The position numbers and the translations under genes are program-made. This document shows positions 37,776 through 47,234 of a stretch of DNA of 64,000 nucleotides, piece after piece. Origin of the DNA: Myxococcales bacterium (lineage in GTDB: Bacteria > Myxococcota_A > Polyangia > Haliangiales > Haliangiaceae). Location: positions 16,846-80,845 of the forward strand of contig JAQBQE010000011.1 of NCBI GenBank assembly GCA_028287135.1, written 5' to 3'. Under the pieces are notes generated by a model. The model saw only the letters and a list, made by a program, of their open reading frames with translations, did no database searches and was not told the origin of the DNA. Position 1 is the stretch's first letter, and each line of letters starts with the position of its first letter.

Positions 37776-37993
37776 AGGTCGACCTCATTCACGTCTCAAC
37801 CGTCGGACGCTTCGACGCGCTCGGTTCTCGCTGTTTCGTGATCGGGCTGTGCAGGCCCACGCTGCTCGTGCATCTCGGTCGACTGGGCGGGCAATCGAGC
37901 TGGAAGGGATTGCGGTTTACGAGATGGCTTGAACCTTTGCTTGCGTGGCACGAACTTGCTCCTGGATGGTTGTCGTCACCTGGGACTTGCCTC

Positions 37994-38188
37994 TCACGTG
38001 GCCGAGCGGCTTTGCTTGCGGTCGCCGGTATCCCCCTGACCACGCTTCGCGGTGTGCTTGGCCTTACGTTTTTGATCCTGCGCCGATGAGCGACCGACGC
38101 TCTCGACCTCCTTGAACCGACCGTCCTTGCTTCGGCGGACGTACTGCTTGCGCTTGCCGTTATCGAGACGTTCTCGTCTTGTTGCCAT
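37994..38188 (-). CDS. Small conserved basic protein
   Basis: A 64-residue protein starting MATRRERLDNGKRKQYVRRS. The phrases KQYVRRSKDGRFKEVESVGRSSAQDQ and KAKHTAKRGQGDTGD recur in short proteins found widely in bacteria, of unknown function, that look partly disordered and nucleic-acid-like. It is highly charged and lacks hydrophobic stretches. The ATG at 38188 was chosen because the conserved part starts there. Flanking gaps on either side, about 210-220 bp each, show no other clear gene. Confidence 0.65.
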   Translation of the reverse strand: MATRRERLDNGKRKQYVRRSKDGRFKEVESVGRSSAQDQKRKAKHTAKRGQGDTGDRKQSRSAT

Positions 38189-38397
38189 GTACCAGCGTTT
38201 TGCAACGCACATACCGGCGTACCCCGACCACCATCGTTAGCCGGTACGCAGCTGGAGGTCAGACCTCCGCTCATTACGGTCTCGACCCACCGCGCGTCGA
38301 GCGAGTCTGTCATGCCGCGAGCTACGTAGATCGCGTTCGCCAGCGTCGGCAACACCGTTGGATTACCCGGGCATGAACATCGCAAACGGGAGCAGTC

Positions 38398-39366
38398 ATG
38401 ACCTCCTGGGACCGCATCCGGACGGCGGACAGCCCACCGACCGAAGAGGACTCCTCCCACACCCACTGGACGTTGGCGCTTGCCGGAGGCGAGGGCACAC
38501 GACTTTCACAGTACGTGACGCGACGGTTCGGCCACCACATTCCCAAACAGTACTGTCGACTGCTTGGGAGTCGGTCGATGATCGAGCACACGCTGGATCG
38601 ATTGAACCAGCTCACCCCGCCATCGCGGACCTTCACGGTGATCGGCACCCGGCACGATGCGCTTGCGCGGCCGCAACTCGCCGGGAGATCGCACCACGTG
38701 CTGTGTCAGCCTGCGTCGCGCGATACAGGCTTTGCGGTGTTTGTGGCGCTCGCGTACATGAAACGTTGGACGCCGAACGCGGTGGTCACGATCACGCCGA
38801 CCGATCACTATGTGGCGCCTGCGCTGACGTATGTCGCGCAGGTGAAGAAGGCGCGCGACATCGCCGCCAGGCTGCGCGACACGGTCGTGATTCTCGGTGC
38901 GGCACCCAGGAAACCGGATCCCGAGCTCGGGTACCTTGCGCTCGGGGATCGATTGGTCGAGGTGCCGCAGGTTCGGCACGTCGACCGTTTCGTCGAGAAA
39001 CCGTGCGTGGCAGTCGCGGCAGACCTGATCGGCCGAGGCGCGCTGTGGAACACGATGGTCACGTGCGCGACGGTCGAAGCACTGTGGGATCTCGGTCGCG
39101 CCACAGAGCCGCAGCTGCTCGACATCCTCGATACCTTGGTTCCGATCATCGGAACGAAGGATGAGGAAGACGCCCTCCACTGGATCTACCGCGCCTATCT
39201 GCCGGTGAGCTTCTCGACCGACATCCTCCAGCGAGCGCCCGAACGTCTAGCCGCGATCGAGATGCGCGGTTGTGACTGGAGTGACTGGGGATGCCCTGAT
39301 CGGATCGAGTCGGTGCTCGCACTTCGACGCATGCGCGCTTTGTTACCCGTGCGCAAGTCAGGGTAG
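38398..39366 (+). CDS. Mannose-1-phosphate guanylyltransferase-like protein
   Basis: A 322-residue nucleotidyltransferase. The N-terminal signature ALAGGEGTRLSQYVTRRFGHHIPKQYC is the sugar-nucleotide-binding loop, with the PKQ lysine. TPTDHYV carries the metal Asp, and RFVEKP the sugar-phosphate contact. It resembles ManC/RfbM more than the UDP-glucose enzymes. It would make GDP-mannose or a similar sugar donor for a polysaccharide. It lacks the C-terminal isomerase domain of ManC/AlgA. A Wza-like export protein gene lies 1 kb downstream on the other strand. An upstream start is not seen. Confidence 0.85.
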   Translation: MTSWDRIRTADSPPTEEDSSHTHWTLALAGGEGTRLSQYVTRRFGHHIPKQYCRLLGSRSMIEHTLDRLNQLTPPSRTFTVIGTRHDALARPQLAGRSHHVLCQPASRDTGFAVFVALAYMKRWTPNAVVTITPTDHYVAPALTYVAQVKKARDIAARLRDTVVILGAAPRKPDPELGYLALGDRLVEVPQVRHVDRFVEKPCVAVAADLIGRGALWNTMVTCATVEALWDLGRATEPQLLDILDTLVPIIGTKDEEDALHWIYRAYLPVSFSTDILQRAPERLAAIEMRGCDWSDWGCPDRIESVLALRRMRALLPVRKSG

Positions 39367-39515
39367 CGGATTGCCTTCACCGTTCGGTGGGCAAGCTCGT
39401 GCCGCCCTCGATGAAGCGCCCGACCGCGACTCGGTCATGGTCCACATGAAGCGCGACTGGAAGCTCATCTATCCACCAAGGTGATGCGCGACCTGAAGCA
39501 GCACCAGGCCGGGTG

Positions 39516-39923
39516 TCAGCTGCTTGGCTTTGCGTCGCAATGACAATGACGCCGAACGGTCTCGATCAGCTGCGCCGACCGGAACGGCTTGCGCAGGACG
39601 TCCGCGACGCCGGGATCGAGCACGGGCTCCTCGCGAGACCCCGTCATGACGACGGTGGGGATGGTGATGAGATCCTGATCGCGCCGCTGGGCCTGGCGGA
39701 ACTCGGGCCCGTTCATCACCGGCATCTCCACATCGAGCAGGATCATCGAAGGCCGCATGGTGGCGAGCGTCTTCAGCGCCTCGCGGCCATTGCAGGCCAG
39801 GACGACAGAATATCCCGCGTGCTCCAGCAGCTCAGCGAGCGCCTCGTGCGTATCGATGTCGTCGTCGATGATCAAGATCGAGGGTGGCGCCCCGGCAGAG
39901 GCTGGTTCGTGGACACGTTCCAT
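39516..39923 (-). CDS. Single-domain response regulator
   Basis: A 135-residue CheY-like receiver without an output domain. It has the acidic pair ILIIDDDIDTHE, phospho-acceptor Asp in MILLDVEMPVMNG, switch Thr in VVMTGS and the conserved Lys in VLRKPF. Unlike the truncated regulator at 27.7 kb, this receiver is complete. The start at 39923 (MERVHEP) is an ATG; a GTG 18 bases upstream gives six extra residues. No histidine kinase is adjacent, so it is an orphan that probably acts through protein contact. Confidence 0.88.
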   Translation of the reverse strand: MERVHEPASAGAPPSILIIDDDIDTHEALAELLEHAGYSVVLACNGREALKTLATMRPSMILLDVEMPVMNGPEFRQAQRRDQDLITIPTVVMTGSREEPVLDPGVADVLRKPFRSAQLIETVRRHCHCDAKPSS

Positions 39924-40376
39924 GGGCGTTACGTAGATCACAGCAGGATCAGGACCAACTCGCGGACGGATTACACGAGCCTCTGTTGTGGTCGGCCGTA
40001 CGCTATGGCGGAGGACGACGAATGGTGCTCACGCAGAGTGCGGGTCTGAGATCATCGGATCGCACTCGCGATCGCCGCTGCCCGTGCCTCGGTCCGGGCG
40101 AGCACCTTCTGCTGGGCGATGGTGTGCTCGAGGAGCGGCGCGAAGATCAGGTCGCGTCGAGCCGCGATGCCCTGCATGCTTCCATCCCCACGAGGACGCC
40201 GACGCAAACCGCCGGCTCGAGCTGTGGATCGAGCTGCGTGCAGGCAGCGCGCTCCTCGATTCGCATGGTCCCACCCGCGCTCCGCCCGACGCTGCGGTTG
40301 TTCCCCCACGACGCGAGCCCCTTCGCCGATCAGGACGCACGGATCAAGCGGAGGTACGTGCTGTGACGATCACCAG
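39924..40376. other. Gap with no firm gene
   Basis: Between the receiver gene and the export lipoprotein gene there are 453 bases without a clearly coding frame. Two short overlapping minus-strand frames look coding by third-base composition: 40147-40266 (39 residues, starts MRIEERAACTQLDPQ) and 40052-40177 (41 residues, starts MQGIAARRDLIFAPLL). They lack similarity that I can name, and a forward frame ending near 40366 is equally open. They may be remnants of one frameshifted gene. Confidence 0.3.
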
Positions 40377-40973
40377 CTACGGGACGAAGATCGTGTCGCC
40401 GGGCAGCACGAAGATGTTCATGTCGGGGCGGCGACCGGAGGCGAGCAGCTCGTAGTCGAACGGGATCCGCAGCGTCTCGCGGGTCTTGGGATCCTTGCGG
40501 AGGAGAACGATCTGGTTGCGCTTCGCGAACCGGGTCGGTCCACCGGCGAGCGCGAGGGCATCGGCGACGGTGACGTACTCGGCCGAGGTGTAGACGCCGG
40601 TGCGAACGACCTCGCCCTGCACGGTGAACCGGTAGCTCCGCCACTCCTTGACCGCGACCGTGATCTCCGTGCCCTGGAGCTTCACGAAGTCCTGGAGCCG
40701 CGTCTTGATCACCGTCTTCAGGTCGGTCGGGGTCGTGCCCGCAGCCTTGAGGTCGCCGACCAGCGGCATCGTGATCGTGCCGTCGGGGCGAATCGCGGCC
40801 TCGGTGGCGAGACCTTCGTTGCCCTGTCCCCACACGTTGATCGAGATCAGATCACCGACCCCGAGCGTGATCTCCTTGTTCCGCGGGTCCGGATACTTGG
40901 AGTAGTCGGCGTCGAGGGGGAGACCGCCACAGCCCGCGGCGAACAGGCAAACGAGCAAGGCAACCAGGCGCAT
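40377..40973 (-). CDS. Wza-like polysaccharide export lipoprotein
   Basis: A 198-residue outer-membrane polysaccharide export protein. It has a lipobox (VCLFAAGC, Cys15), the Poly_export domain start LGVGDLISINVWGQGN, and an SLBB-like repeat at VQGEVVRTGVYTSAEYVTVADALALAGG. It would form part of the translocation channel for a capsule or exopolysaccharide. It is shorter than E. coli Wza (about 380), having only one SLBB segment, which is common in myxobacterial homologues. No polymerase or chain-length gene lies next to it. It is 72 bp downstream of the PilX-like gene and may be co-transcribed. Confidence 0.88.
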   Translation of the reverse strand: MRLVALLVCLFAAGCGGLPLDADYSKYPDPRNKEITLGVGDLISINVWGQGNEGLATEAAIRPDGTITMPLVGDLKAAGTTPTDLKTVIKTRLQDFVKLQGTEITVAVKEWRSYRFTVQGEVVRTGVYTSAEYVTVADALALAGGPTRFAKRNQIVLLRKDPKTRETLRIPFDYELLASGRRPDMNIFVLPGDTIFVP

Positions 40974-41045
40974 GGACCGCAGTGTGGCTCACGACCTCCC
41001 CCGAGGTCGATGCCAGGTCGTGAGTCTGTCGTGAGGAAAGCGGGT

Positions 41046-41615
41046 TCAGCAGCCGTCGTTCTTGTTGCCGTTGCCGTCCTCGCCGCCGATCTGGTCTCCC
41101 ATGCAGGGGGCCGCACCGTTGTACAGGACCAGCTCGGACACCTCCTTCTGGGTATCCGAGGTCCGGGCGCTGATGCACCGCGCGACGATGAAGATCTGGA
41201 GATCCTTGTCGGTGGTCGGGTCATCCGCCGCGGTGCCGTCGTCGCCGTTGTCCTTGATGTAGACGACGAAATCGTCACCCGTGATGCCATCGAGATCGTG
41301 ATTCCCGATCGCCGTGTACAGCCAGGCCGGCTCGGTCGGCGGATCCGTGGCGGTCGGGGGCGAGCTGATCGCCGTGGCGAGCGTCGCCTTCCACTGGGCG
41401 TAGTTCTGCGCGACCGCCGGCCGCGCGGCCGACAGGCCAGCTTCCGCGCAGTACAGCGCCGACATCCCGCTCCGGGTCAGATCGGTCGACCGGTTCGACG
41501 CGAGCTGCAGCGACACGAGCACGGCGCCACCCGCGAGGAGTGCGGCGATGATGATCATCGTCACCAGCATCGCGCTGCCGCGCTGACGATCACGGGATCG
41601 AGTGCGTCGGCTCAT
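41046..41615 (-). CDS. PilX-like minor pilin
   Basis: A 189-residue protein with an N-terminal hydrophobic helix (GSAMLVTMIIIAALLAGGAVLVSLQLASN) preceded by basic residues, as in PilX proteins that lack the canonical GFTLIE. ALYCAEAGL follows the helix, a phrase typical of PilX/type IV pilus assembly PilX-like proteins. The rest is polar and ends in a cysteine-containing tail. It follows the PilW-like gene with an ATGA overlap. It would be part of the minor-pilin complex that primes pilus assembly with PilY1. Confidence 0.8.
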   Translation of the reverse strand: MSRRTRSRDRQRGSAMLVTMIIIAALLAGGAVLVSLQLASNRSTDLTRSGMSALYCAEAGLSAARPAVAQNYAQWKATLATAISSPPTATDPPTEPAWLYTAIGNHDLDGITGDDFVVYIKDNGDDGTAADDPTTDKDLQIFIVARCISARTSDTQKEVSELVLYNGAAPCMGDQIGGEDGNGNKNDGC

Positions 41616-42589
41616 TTGGAGTCCTGGATGTTGCGAATCTCGATCACCGAATCGAGAGCGCGCCGACGCCACTTGTCGAACCCGGCAGGCGCGTGATCGC
41701 CGACCAGCGGTGCCGCGAACGTCGCATTGCCCATCCGCTCCTTGGCGACCCGGGCCACCAGGGCGAGCTTGATCGAGCGCGGGACCGACGGCAACGGCCG
41801 CACCTCCTCGGTCAGCGGGTCGTTGAAGAAGTACTCGTCGAGCTGGCCATCGGCCGTCTCGGTGATCAGGCCGTCTGCATTGGTATCGATGCCGATCATC
41901 ACCTGCATGTCCTCGATCCCCTCGGCGAGCGGCTCGGCCGCCTGCGGGCTCGAGGTGCCGTCCGCGTCGGGATCCATCCACAGCGTGGGGATGCCATCGA
42001 GGGGCTGGACGAAGAACCGAGCGCGGGTCGCCCGGATCACGACCGCACCTGCCGGATACGTGAAGCCCGCGGTGCACGGGAACCCGGCGAAGTTGAGCTT
42101 GTTGGTGCCGACGGTTCCGATCTTCGCGAGGTGGCCGGTCTTGTGATCGGTGACCACGACCATGTCTCCGTCGGAGAACCCCGTCGAATCGACGATATCG
42201 AGGGCCGTCGTTCCGTTGGCGAACACGGCGGTCGTCGACGTCACCAGCGAGCCGTAGGCGAACACCACCGTGAGCTCGTCCGGTCCGGCCGTGTCATTGG
42301 TGATGTCGAGCGTCTCGTCCGGGCACGCGGCCGAATCGAGACTGATGATCTTGCCCGACGGAACACCCGGGCTCGCGCCACGGATCGCGTCGGCGAGGAA
42401 CTCCATCGCCGAGCGCGCGGCGCTCTCGGCGCCAATCGTCAGCTTCTGCTCGCGGAAGCCCGAGGCCATCGCGACCGCGACCGCGAGGACGCCCGCGATC
42501 GCAAACGAGAACAGCACGAGCGAGATCATCAGCTCGATCAGCGTGAAGCCGGCCTGTGTCGATCGCCGGCGGCGGCGTGGTCGGCTCAT
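41612..42589 (-). CDS. PilW-like minor pilin
   Basis: A 325-residue prepilin. The cleavage signal QAGFTLIELMISLVLFSFAIAGVLAVAV is complete: Gly at -1, Phe at +1, Glu at +5, then a long hydrophobic helix. A long beta-rich extension with Asp/Thr/Gly stretches follows (DPDADGTSSPQAAEPLAEGIEDMQV, IGIDTNADGLIT), as in PilW proteins. It overlaps the PilV-like gene upstream and the PilX-like gene downstream by 4 bases each. Confidence 0.85.
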   Translation of the reverse strand: MSRPRRRRRSTQAGFTLIELMISLVLFSFAIAGVLAVAVAMASGFREQKLTIGAESAARSAMEFLADAIRGASPGVPSGKIISLDSAACPDETLDITNDTAGPDELTVVFAYGSLVTSTTAVFANGTTALDIVDSTGFSDGDMVVVTDHKTGHLAKIGTVGTNKLNFAGFPCTAGFTYPAGAVVIRATRARFFVQPLDGIPTLWMDPDADGTSSPQAAEPLAEGIEDMQVMIGIDTNADGLITETADGQLDEYFFNDPLTEEVRPLPSVPRSIKLALVARVAKERMGNATFAAPLVGDHAPAGFDKWRRRALDSVIEIRNIQDSK

Positions 42590-42987
42590 CGGTTCCTCCG
42601 CGATCGTAACGCGACGTTCTTGGACACGCCCTCTTCGACCCAGGTCACGGTGACGACGACGTCGTCGTAGCTGGCCGTTCCGGCGCTGACGGAATGCGCG
42701 CGCGTGAACAGCCCGACGCCCGGATCGACGACACCCTGCTCGTTGAGGTCGACGACCGTCGCGCTGTCGGGCACGACATTCGACAGCCGGAGCCGCTCGA
42801 TCTGATCCTGCGCGAGCATCGTCGCCTCCGTCGCATGGCGACTGAACCCCGAGGCGCGCGTGTTCACGATGTAGAGCGCGATGATGCCGGTCGTCGCGAT
42901 CACGGTGAGCAGCATCGCCACCATGACCTCGATCATGGTGAAGCCCGCTTGCTGCCGGAGCCGGCGCTTCACAGCGTGCGCAGCCAT
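42586..42987 (-). CDS. PilV-like minor pilin
   Basis: A 133-residue prepilin with the peptidase site QAGFTMIEVMVAMLLTVIATTGIIALY and a short C-terminal domain, the usual length and look of PilV. Its start lies inside the last 19 bases of the pilY1 gene and its end overlaps pilW by 4 bases, so these genes are tightly coupled. Confidence 0.85.
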   Translation of the reverse strand: MAAHAVKRRLRQQAGFTMIEVMVAMLLTVIATTGIIALYIVNTRASGFSRHATEATMLAQDQIERLRLSNVVPDSATVVDLNEQGVVDPGVGLFTRAHSVSAGTASYDDVVVTVTWVEEGVSKNVALRSRRNR

Positions 42988-45900
42988 AGCTTCCGCGACA
43001 CCCGCGCGACCGAGGTCGAGCTCACCGAGGTGCCACCCGACGTGCTGGCATTCATCGACGTTCCGAGCTGCTCTGCGCTGTTCTTCGACACGTTGAACAC
43101 GCTCGTGCCGCTGGTCGCGATCGAACTCGCACCACCGGTGACCACGACGACCGTCGCGTCGCTGCTCGATGTGAGCGCGCCTGTCTGGTTGAGGTTCACC
43201 TTCAGCACCTTGCCGGTGTCACCCGCAGCGCCACCATACCCGGTCGCATTGGGGTCAAGCGAATCCGTGGTGATGAACACCTGGCCGCCGACGACGGTCG
43301 CCTGAGAGTACGACTTGTCTCCCGCACCCAACGAGAGCTTGAACTTCAGACCCGCGGCGACTGTCGAGCTCTCGCTCAGAGGAGCGCCGCTCGTTACCTT
43401 CGGCGACAGCCGTACGGCAACCGCGCTCTGGTCAGACGCAGACCACAGCGCACCCGCCGCGAGGTCAGCGTAGCCGCCGGGGACACCGAGGGCGTACACC
43501 GGGCCACCGTCGCCGAAGATCGTCAGCGGTGCGCCGAACGGGTGCTTGTCCGTCGTGAACTGGAACAGCGGATTCGCGCCCTGGCGGCTCACGCCGGTCG
43601 CAGCATCGACCTGCCAGATATCACCGTAGATCGTGCCGAACACGACGTCGGTGATGTTGCCGGTGCCCTGCGTGTCGACGCCAACCGCGCCACCCGGGAT
43701 CGCGGTGATCGGCGGGGTGGTGAGGCCGCGTGCTGGGGCCGTGACGTTGTAGAGGTACGGCGAGCCAACCACCGGGCCGCCGGTCTTCCACACCAAAGCG
43801 CCGGTCTCGACGTTGACCGCGGTGACCACGTTGCCTGGCGCAGCGCCGGCCGCGTTGGTCTGTGCAAACGCGAGGTACTGCATCGAGCCGTTGATCGAGA
43901 CGCGACCGACGTTGACGACGAGGCCCTGGCCGGGAAGGACGTACTCCCACACGATCTTCGGAGCGGTCGGATCGGTGATGTCGAGCGCCGTCATCGACGG
44001 CTCCTGGTCCGGGGTCAGGCCGTCGCCCTTGGCGGTCTGGAACACGAGCAGGGTCCGGAAGCTCCGCGTCGTGACCGATGCGTTGCCGTCCTGGCCGAGA
44101 TCGGCGAACACGTCGATGACGCGCGGCGAGCCGTCGATGCGCGCGGTGTTCTTGCGGAGGTACGGGAGCTGGGTCCGGGGAATGAAGGCCCACAGCTCGC
44201 GACCGAGCGTGTCACACGGACCCGTGAGGCTCGCGCACACGGCGTGCAACATGCCATCGGTACCGCCGAAGTAGATCACCTTCGGGCGCGCGGTGCCGGC
44301 CACGAGGCTGCTCGGGACGGCCGCGATCGTGGAGCGATCCACGCCGCCGAGCCGCGCAACGTGGGCTCCCCCGTCCAGGACACCCGCAATGATCCGCTGC
44401 ATGAACGTCGGGAAGGCGGTGTTGATGGTGCCGCCGCCGATGTTGATCGCGGCCTTGAGCGCGGCGTTGCTTGCGCTTCCAGTCTCGAACTTGACGATCG
44501 TCGGGTACAGGCCCGTTGCGGTGTGGGTAAACACGGTGCGGCAGTTACCGAGGCCAAACGAGCTCGAGCCACAGCCCGGATTGTAGCTACTCGCGGTGCT
44601 CGGCAAGGCTTCCGCCGCGTCGAACAACGTCGTCAAATTTTTGATCTTGGTGGCGTCAGGATTCCGCACGCCGATATCGCTCGTCTCGACGGCGCGCAGA
44701 TGCCCGAACAGGTCGGGATACTTGAACGTGGCGACCTGGGCGTCGTTGTCGGCCGTGAACGTCGAGCCCGCCGGATTGAGCAGCTCGAACGTGCCCTGGA
44801 CAACGGCCGTCTTCGGCCCGATCGAGGTGATGATCGGGCTCGAGCGCGTCACTTCTTCCGTCGTCGTGTTGATCGGGGGCTCGCCGAGGAGAAGCAGGGT
44901 CTGCAAGATGACCTTGGTGCCCGAGACCACGCCACTGACGTCGTGGCCTGCCATGTAGAGAATGTTGGCCTTGGTCGAGAGGTTGTCCTTCTGGTTACGG
45001 CTCGCGTAGTCGGCGCTGATCATCGTGCGCGCCGTGATCGGGTCCGCCAGCTTGGTCTTGTCGAGCGTGGTCACGCCCGAGATCAGCGCGAGGACGCCAG
45101 GGCGATACATGGTCGGCGTCGCGAGGAATGCATTGGGCTGGTAGTTGCGAACGGACCCGCTCTGGTTGTTCCAGATGAAGTCGCCGGGCTGTGCGAATGC
45201 GTCGCCCGGATAACCGAAGTAGGTGCAGTCGTCACCGTTTGCCTGGAAGGCGCCGCCGGGCCGGGCCGGATCGGAACAGTTCGGCCAGTAGCCGCTCGTC
45301 GTCGGCGCCGTCGCATTCTTGTTCATGCCGTACGGCGTTGTCGTGGTGCTACTACAGGTGGCACCGGACTTCACACAGGTCTGGAACTGGCCCACCGGAT
45401 CGCCCTTCTCGGAGCCGCTCAACGAGCCGTTGGAATACGCGCCCTCGAACGCCTCGATCGAGTGGCACTCGGCCATCAGACCCGTCTGGCCATCGAGGAA
45501 CTGCGAGATCTTGCTGACGGCACTCGCCTCCGCCGCGGTCGGCGCCGGAGAACCGGTCTGGATCGTCTCCCAGTGTGGGGTCCAGATCATCTTATAGTTG
45601 GTGTCGAGCTTGCCGGACGTGATGTCGGCGATGTCGAACGTGTCGTAGATCTGGCCACGCACACCGCCGGCCGGACACTTGGCCGGGTTGGTCGCATTGA
45701 GCCCGCCCGGGGGACAGCCGCCGGCTCCGGGGAACTCGAGACCGGCGTTGCGGAGATAGACCTGGAGGATGCCGTCGGAGACCTTCCGGGTGACGGTGAC
45801 ACCCGCTCGGGTGACGTCGCCGTTGCCCGAGCTCGCGAGGGTGGTGAGCGCACCCGTGTTGATCGTGATCGTTCGTGCGTCGGGGATCGAGGCAACGGTC

Positions 45901-47156
45901 CAGTTGGCGTTGTAACCGCCCACATCGACGTCAGCGACCGTGATCGAGTCGCCGACGTTGAGCAAGTGGTTGGCGCTGGTCTTCACCGTGATCACGCCGG
46001 TGGCGGTCACCTTGAACGCGCCGACCCTGGTCACCGTGCCGCCACCGGAGGTCGCGACGACGGTGGCGCTTCCCGTGTTGATCGTGAACGTCGTGGTCGA
46101 CGGCGTCGACGCGACGACGCCCGCGGCGTTACCAGCGCCCGTGTTGTAGGCGGTGTTGGTGACGCCCGCGATCACGACGAAGTCGCCCACCGCAAACCCG
46201 TGGCTCCTCGTCGTCTTGATCGTGACGACCGCGCCGCTCTTCCGGGCACCGTTGTTGCCGGTGGTCTCGATGTTCTTCGTCGAGGTGCTCTGGATGTTGG
46301 TCGTGACAGCTCCGGAAGTCGTCGCGAGGAGCGCGACGCGCGGCGGCGCAGAGGTGAACTCCTTCGCCGCCGGTGCGGTGAACACCACGGCCGCGCGATG
46401 AACATTGACGTAACCACCTACGGTGGTACCGAACGCACAGGTGGCTTCGGAGCCGGTGCGGAACGGCGTGAAGTCGACGTTGTTGTTGGCCGAATCCTTC
46501 GCGAACAGAATGCCGGAGGCGAGCTGGCTGCCCGAGAGCAGCTTCATGAACAGCGGAGCATCGGTTGCGTCGATGATGAACGGACCACCGAGGTAGCGAA
46601 CGGTCCGCGCACCGGCAGCGAAATCGACCGTCCGCGACGAGAAGCGCGGGAACACGTCGACCTCCGCCGAGGTGTTTCGCGTGACGACGTTGGTGTCGGT
46701 CGTCACGCTCGGCGGGTTCGTCGTGTTGTTGACGAGCTTGACCGGCGTCATGCTCGAGCTCGTGATCTCGAAGTCACAGCCGTCGTTCCAGTTCGGATCG
46801 GTGTGCACCGGTGCCGCAACGCCGGTGTACGCCGGTCCGGCGTCGAGGTTGGTCGGTGTACACCGGTTCGGCGACATCTTCGACGACTTGACGCTGTAGT
46901 AGATCTCGATCTTGCACGTCTTGCCGAACGGCAGCGTCGGACAGATCGTGGCCTTGTTGGCCTCGAGGTAGGCGTTCGCTCGCAGCACGTTGTAGACGAG
47001 TCCGTACGACGCGACGGCTCCGCACTCGCTCTGATAGGCGGCGGACGTGGGGATGATCAACGAACCGATGTTGAACGTCTTGTCTGCGTGCGCAGGTGCG
47101 CCGAGGCCGACGAGCATTCCGGTCACCAGCAACGTCGTCCGGAGGAAATCCCGCAT
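42969..47156 (-). CDS. pilY1: PilY1-like pilus tip adhesin
   Basis: A 1395-residue secreted protein. The signal peptide ends GLGAPAHAD. The C-terminal third fits the PilY1 beta-propeller (RPKVIYFGGTDGMLHAVCAS, ELWAFIPRTQLPYLRK, SFRTLLVFQTAKGDG, TDVVFGTIYGDIWQVDAATG). The N-terminal half holds at least two related beta-rich repeats (residues about 320-420), phrased HGFAVGDFVVIAGVTNTAYN and NHLLNVGDSITVADVDVGGYN, which resemble FCCH-like or fibre repeats. I could not clearly pick out the Ca-binding DxDxDG loop of Pseudomonas PilY1. The ATG at 47156 has GAGAG 8 bases upstream; a GTG nine bases earlier is possible. It caps the pilus with the minor pilins. Confidence 0.88.
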   Translation of the reverse strand: MRDFLRTTLLVTGMLVGLGAPAHADKTFNIGSLIIPTSAAYQSECGAVASYGLVYNVLRANAYLEANKATICPTLPFGKTCKIEIYYSVKSSKMSPNRCTPTNLDAGPAYTGVAAPVHTDPNWNDGCDFEITSSSMTPVKLVNNTTNPPSVTTDTNVVTRNTSAEVDVFPRFSSRTVDFAAGARTVRYLGGPFIIDATDAPLFMKLLSGSQLASGILFAKDSANNNVDFTPFRTGSEATCAFGTTVGGYVNVHRAAVVFTAPAAKEFTSAPPRVALLATTSGAVTTNIQSTSTKNIETTGNNGARKSGAVVTIKTTRSHGFAVGDFVVIAGVTNTAYNTGAGNAAGVVASTPSTTTFTINTGSATVVATSGGGTVTRVGAFKVTATGVITVKTSANHLLNVGDSITVADVDVGGYNANWTVASIPDARTITINTGALTTLASSGNGDVTRAGVTVTRKVSDGILQVYLRNAGLEFPGAGGCPPGGLNATNPAKCPAGGVRGQIYDTFDIADITSGKLDTNYKMIWTPHWETIQTGSPAPTAAEASAVSKISQFLDGQTGLMAECHSIEAFEGAYSNGSLSGSEKGDPVGQFQTCVKSGATCSSTTTTPYGMNKNATAPTTSGYWPNCSDPARPGGAFQANGDDCTYFGYPGDAFAQPGDFIWNNQSGSVRNYQPNAFLATPTMYRPGVLALISGVTTLDKTKLADPITARTMISADYASRNQKDNLSTKANILYMAGHDVSGVVSGTKVILQTLLLLGEPPINTTTEEVTRSSPIITSIGPKTAVVQGTFELLNPAGSTFTADNDAQVATFKYPDLFGHLRAVETSDIGVRNPDATKIKNLTTLFDAAEALPSTASSYNPGCGSSSFGLGNCRTVFTHTATGLYPTIVKFETGSASNAALKAAINIGGGTINTAFPTFMQRIIAGVLDGGAHVARLGGVDRSTIAAVPSSLVAGTARPKVIYFGGTDGMLHAVCASLTGPCDTLGRELWAFIPRTQLPYLRKNTARIDGSPRVIDVFADLGQDGNASVTTRSFRTLLVFQTAKGDGLTPDQEPSMTALDITDPTAPKIVWEYVLPGQGLVVNVGRVSINGSMQYLAFAQTNAAGAAPGNVVTAVNVETGALVWKTGGPVVGSPYLYNVTAPARGLTTPPITAIPGGAVGVDTQGTGNITDVVFGTIYGDIWQVDAATGVSRQGANPLFQFTTDKHPFGAPLTIFGDGGPVYALGVPGGYADLAAGALWSASDQSAVAVRLSPKVTSGAPLSESSTVAAGLKFKLSLGAGDKSYSQATVVGGQVFITTDSLDPNATGYGGAAGDTGKVLKVNLNQTGALTSSSDATVVVVTGGASSIATSGTSVFNVSKNSAEQLGTSMNASTSGGTSVSSTSVARVSRKLWLRTL

Positions 47157-47234
47157 GGTGTTCACTCTCGCATGGAAGGTAGTGAGGAGACGAGAAGAGT
47201 CAGGCTCGACGACGCGTCGTCGATGTGTGCAGGG

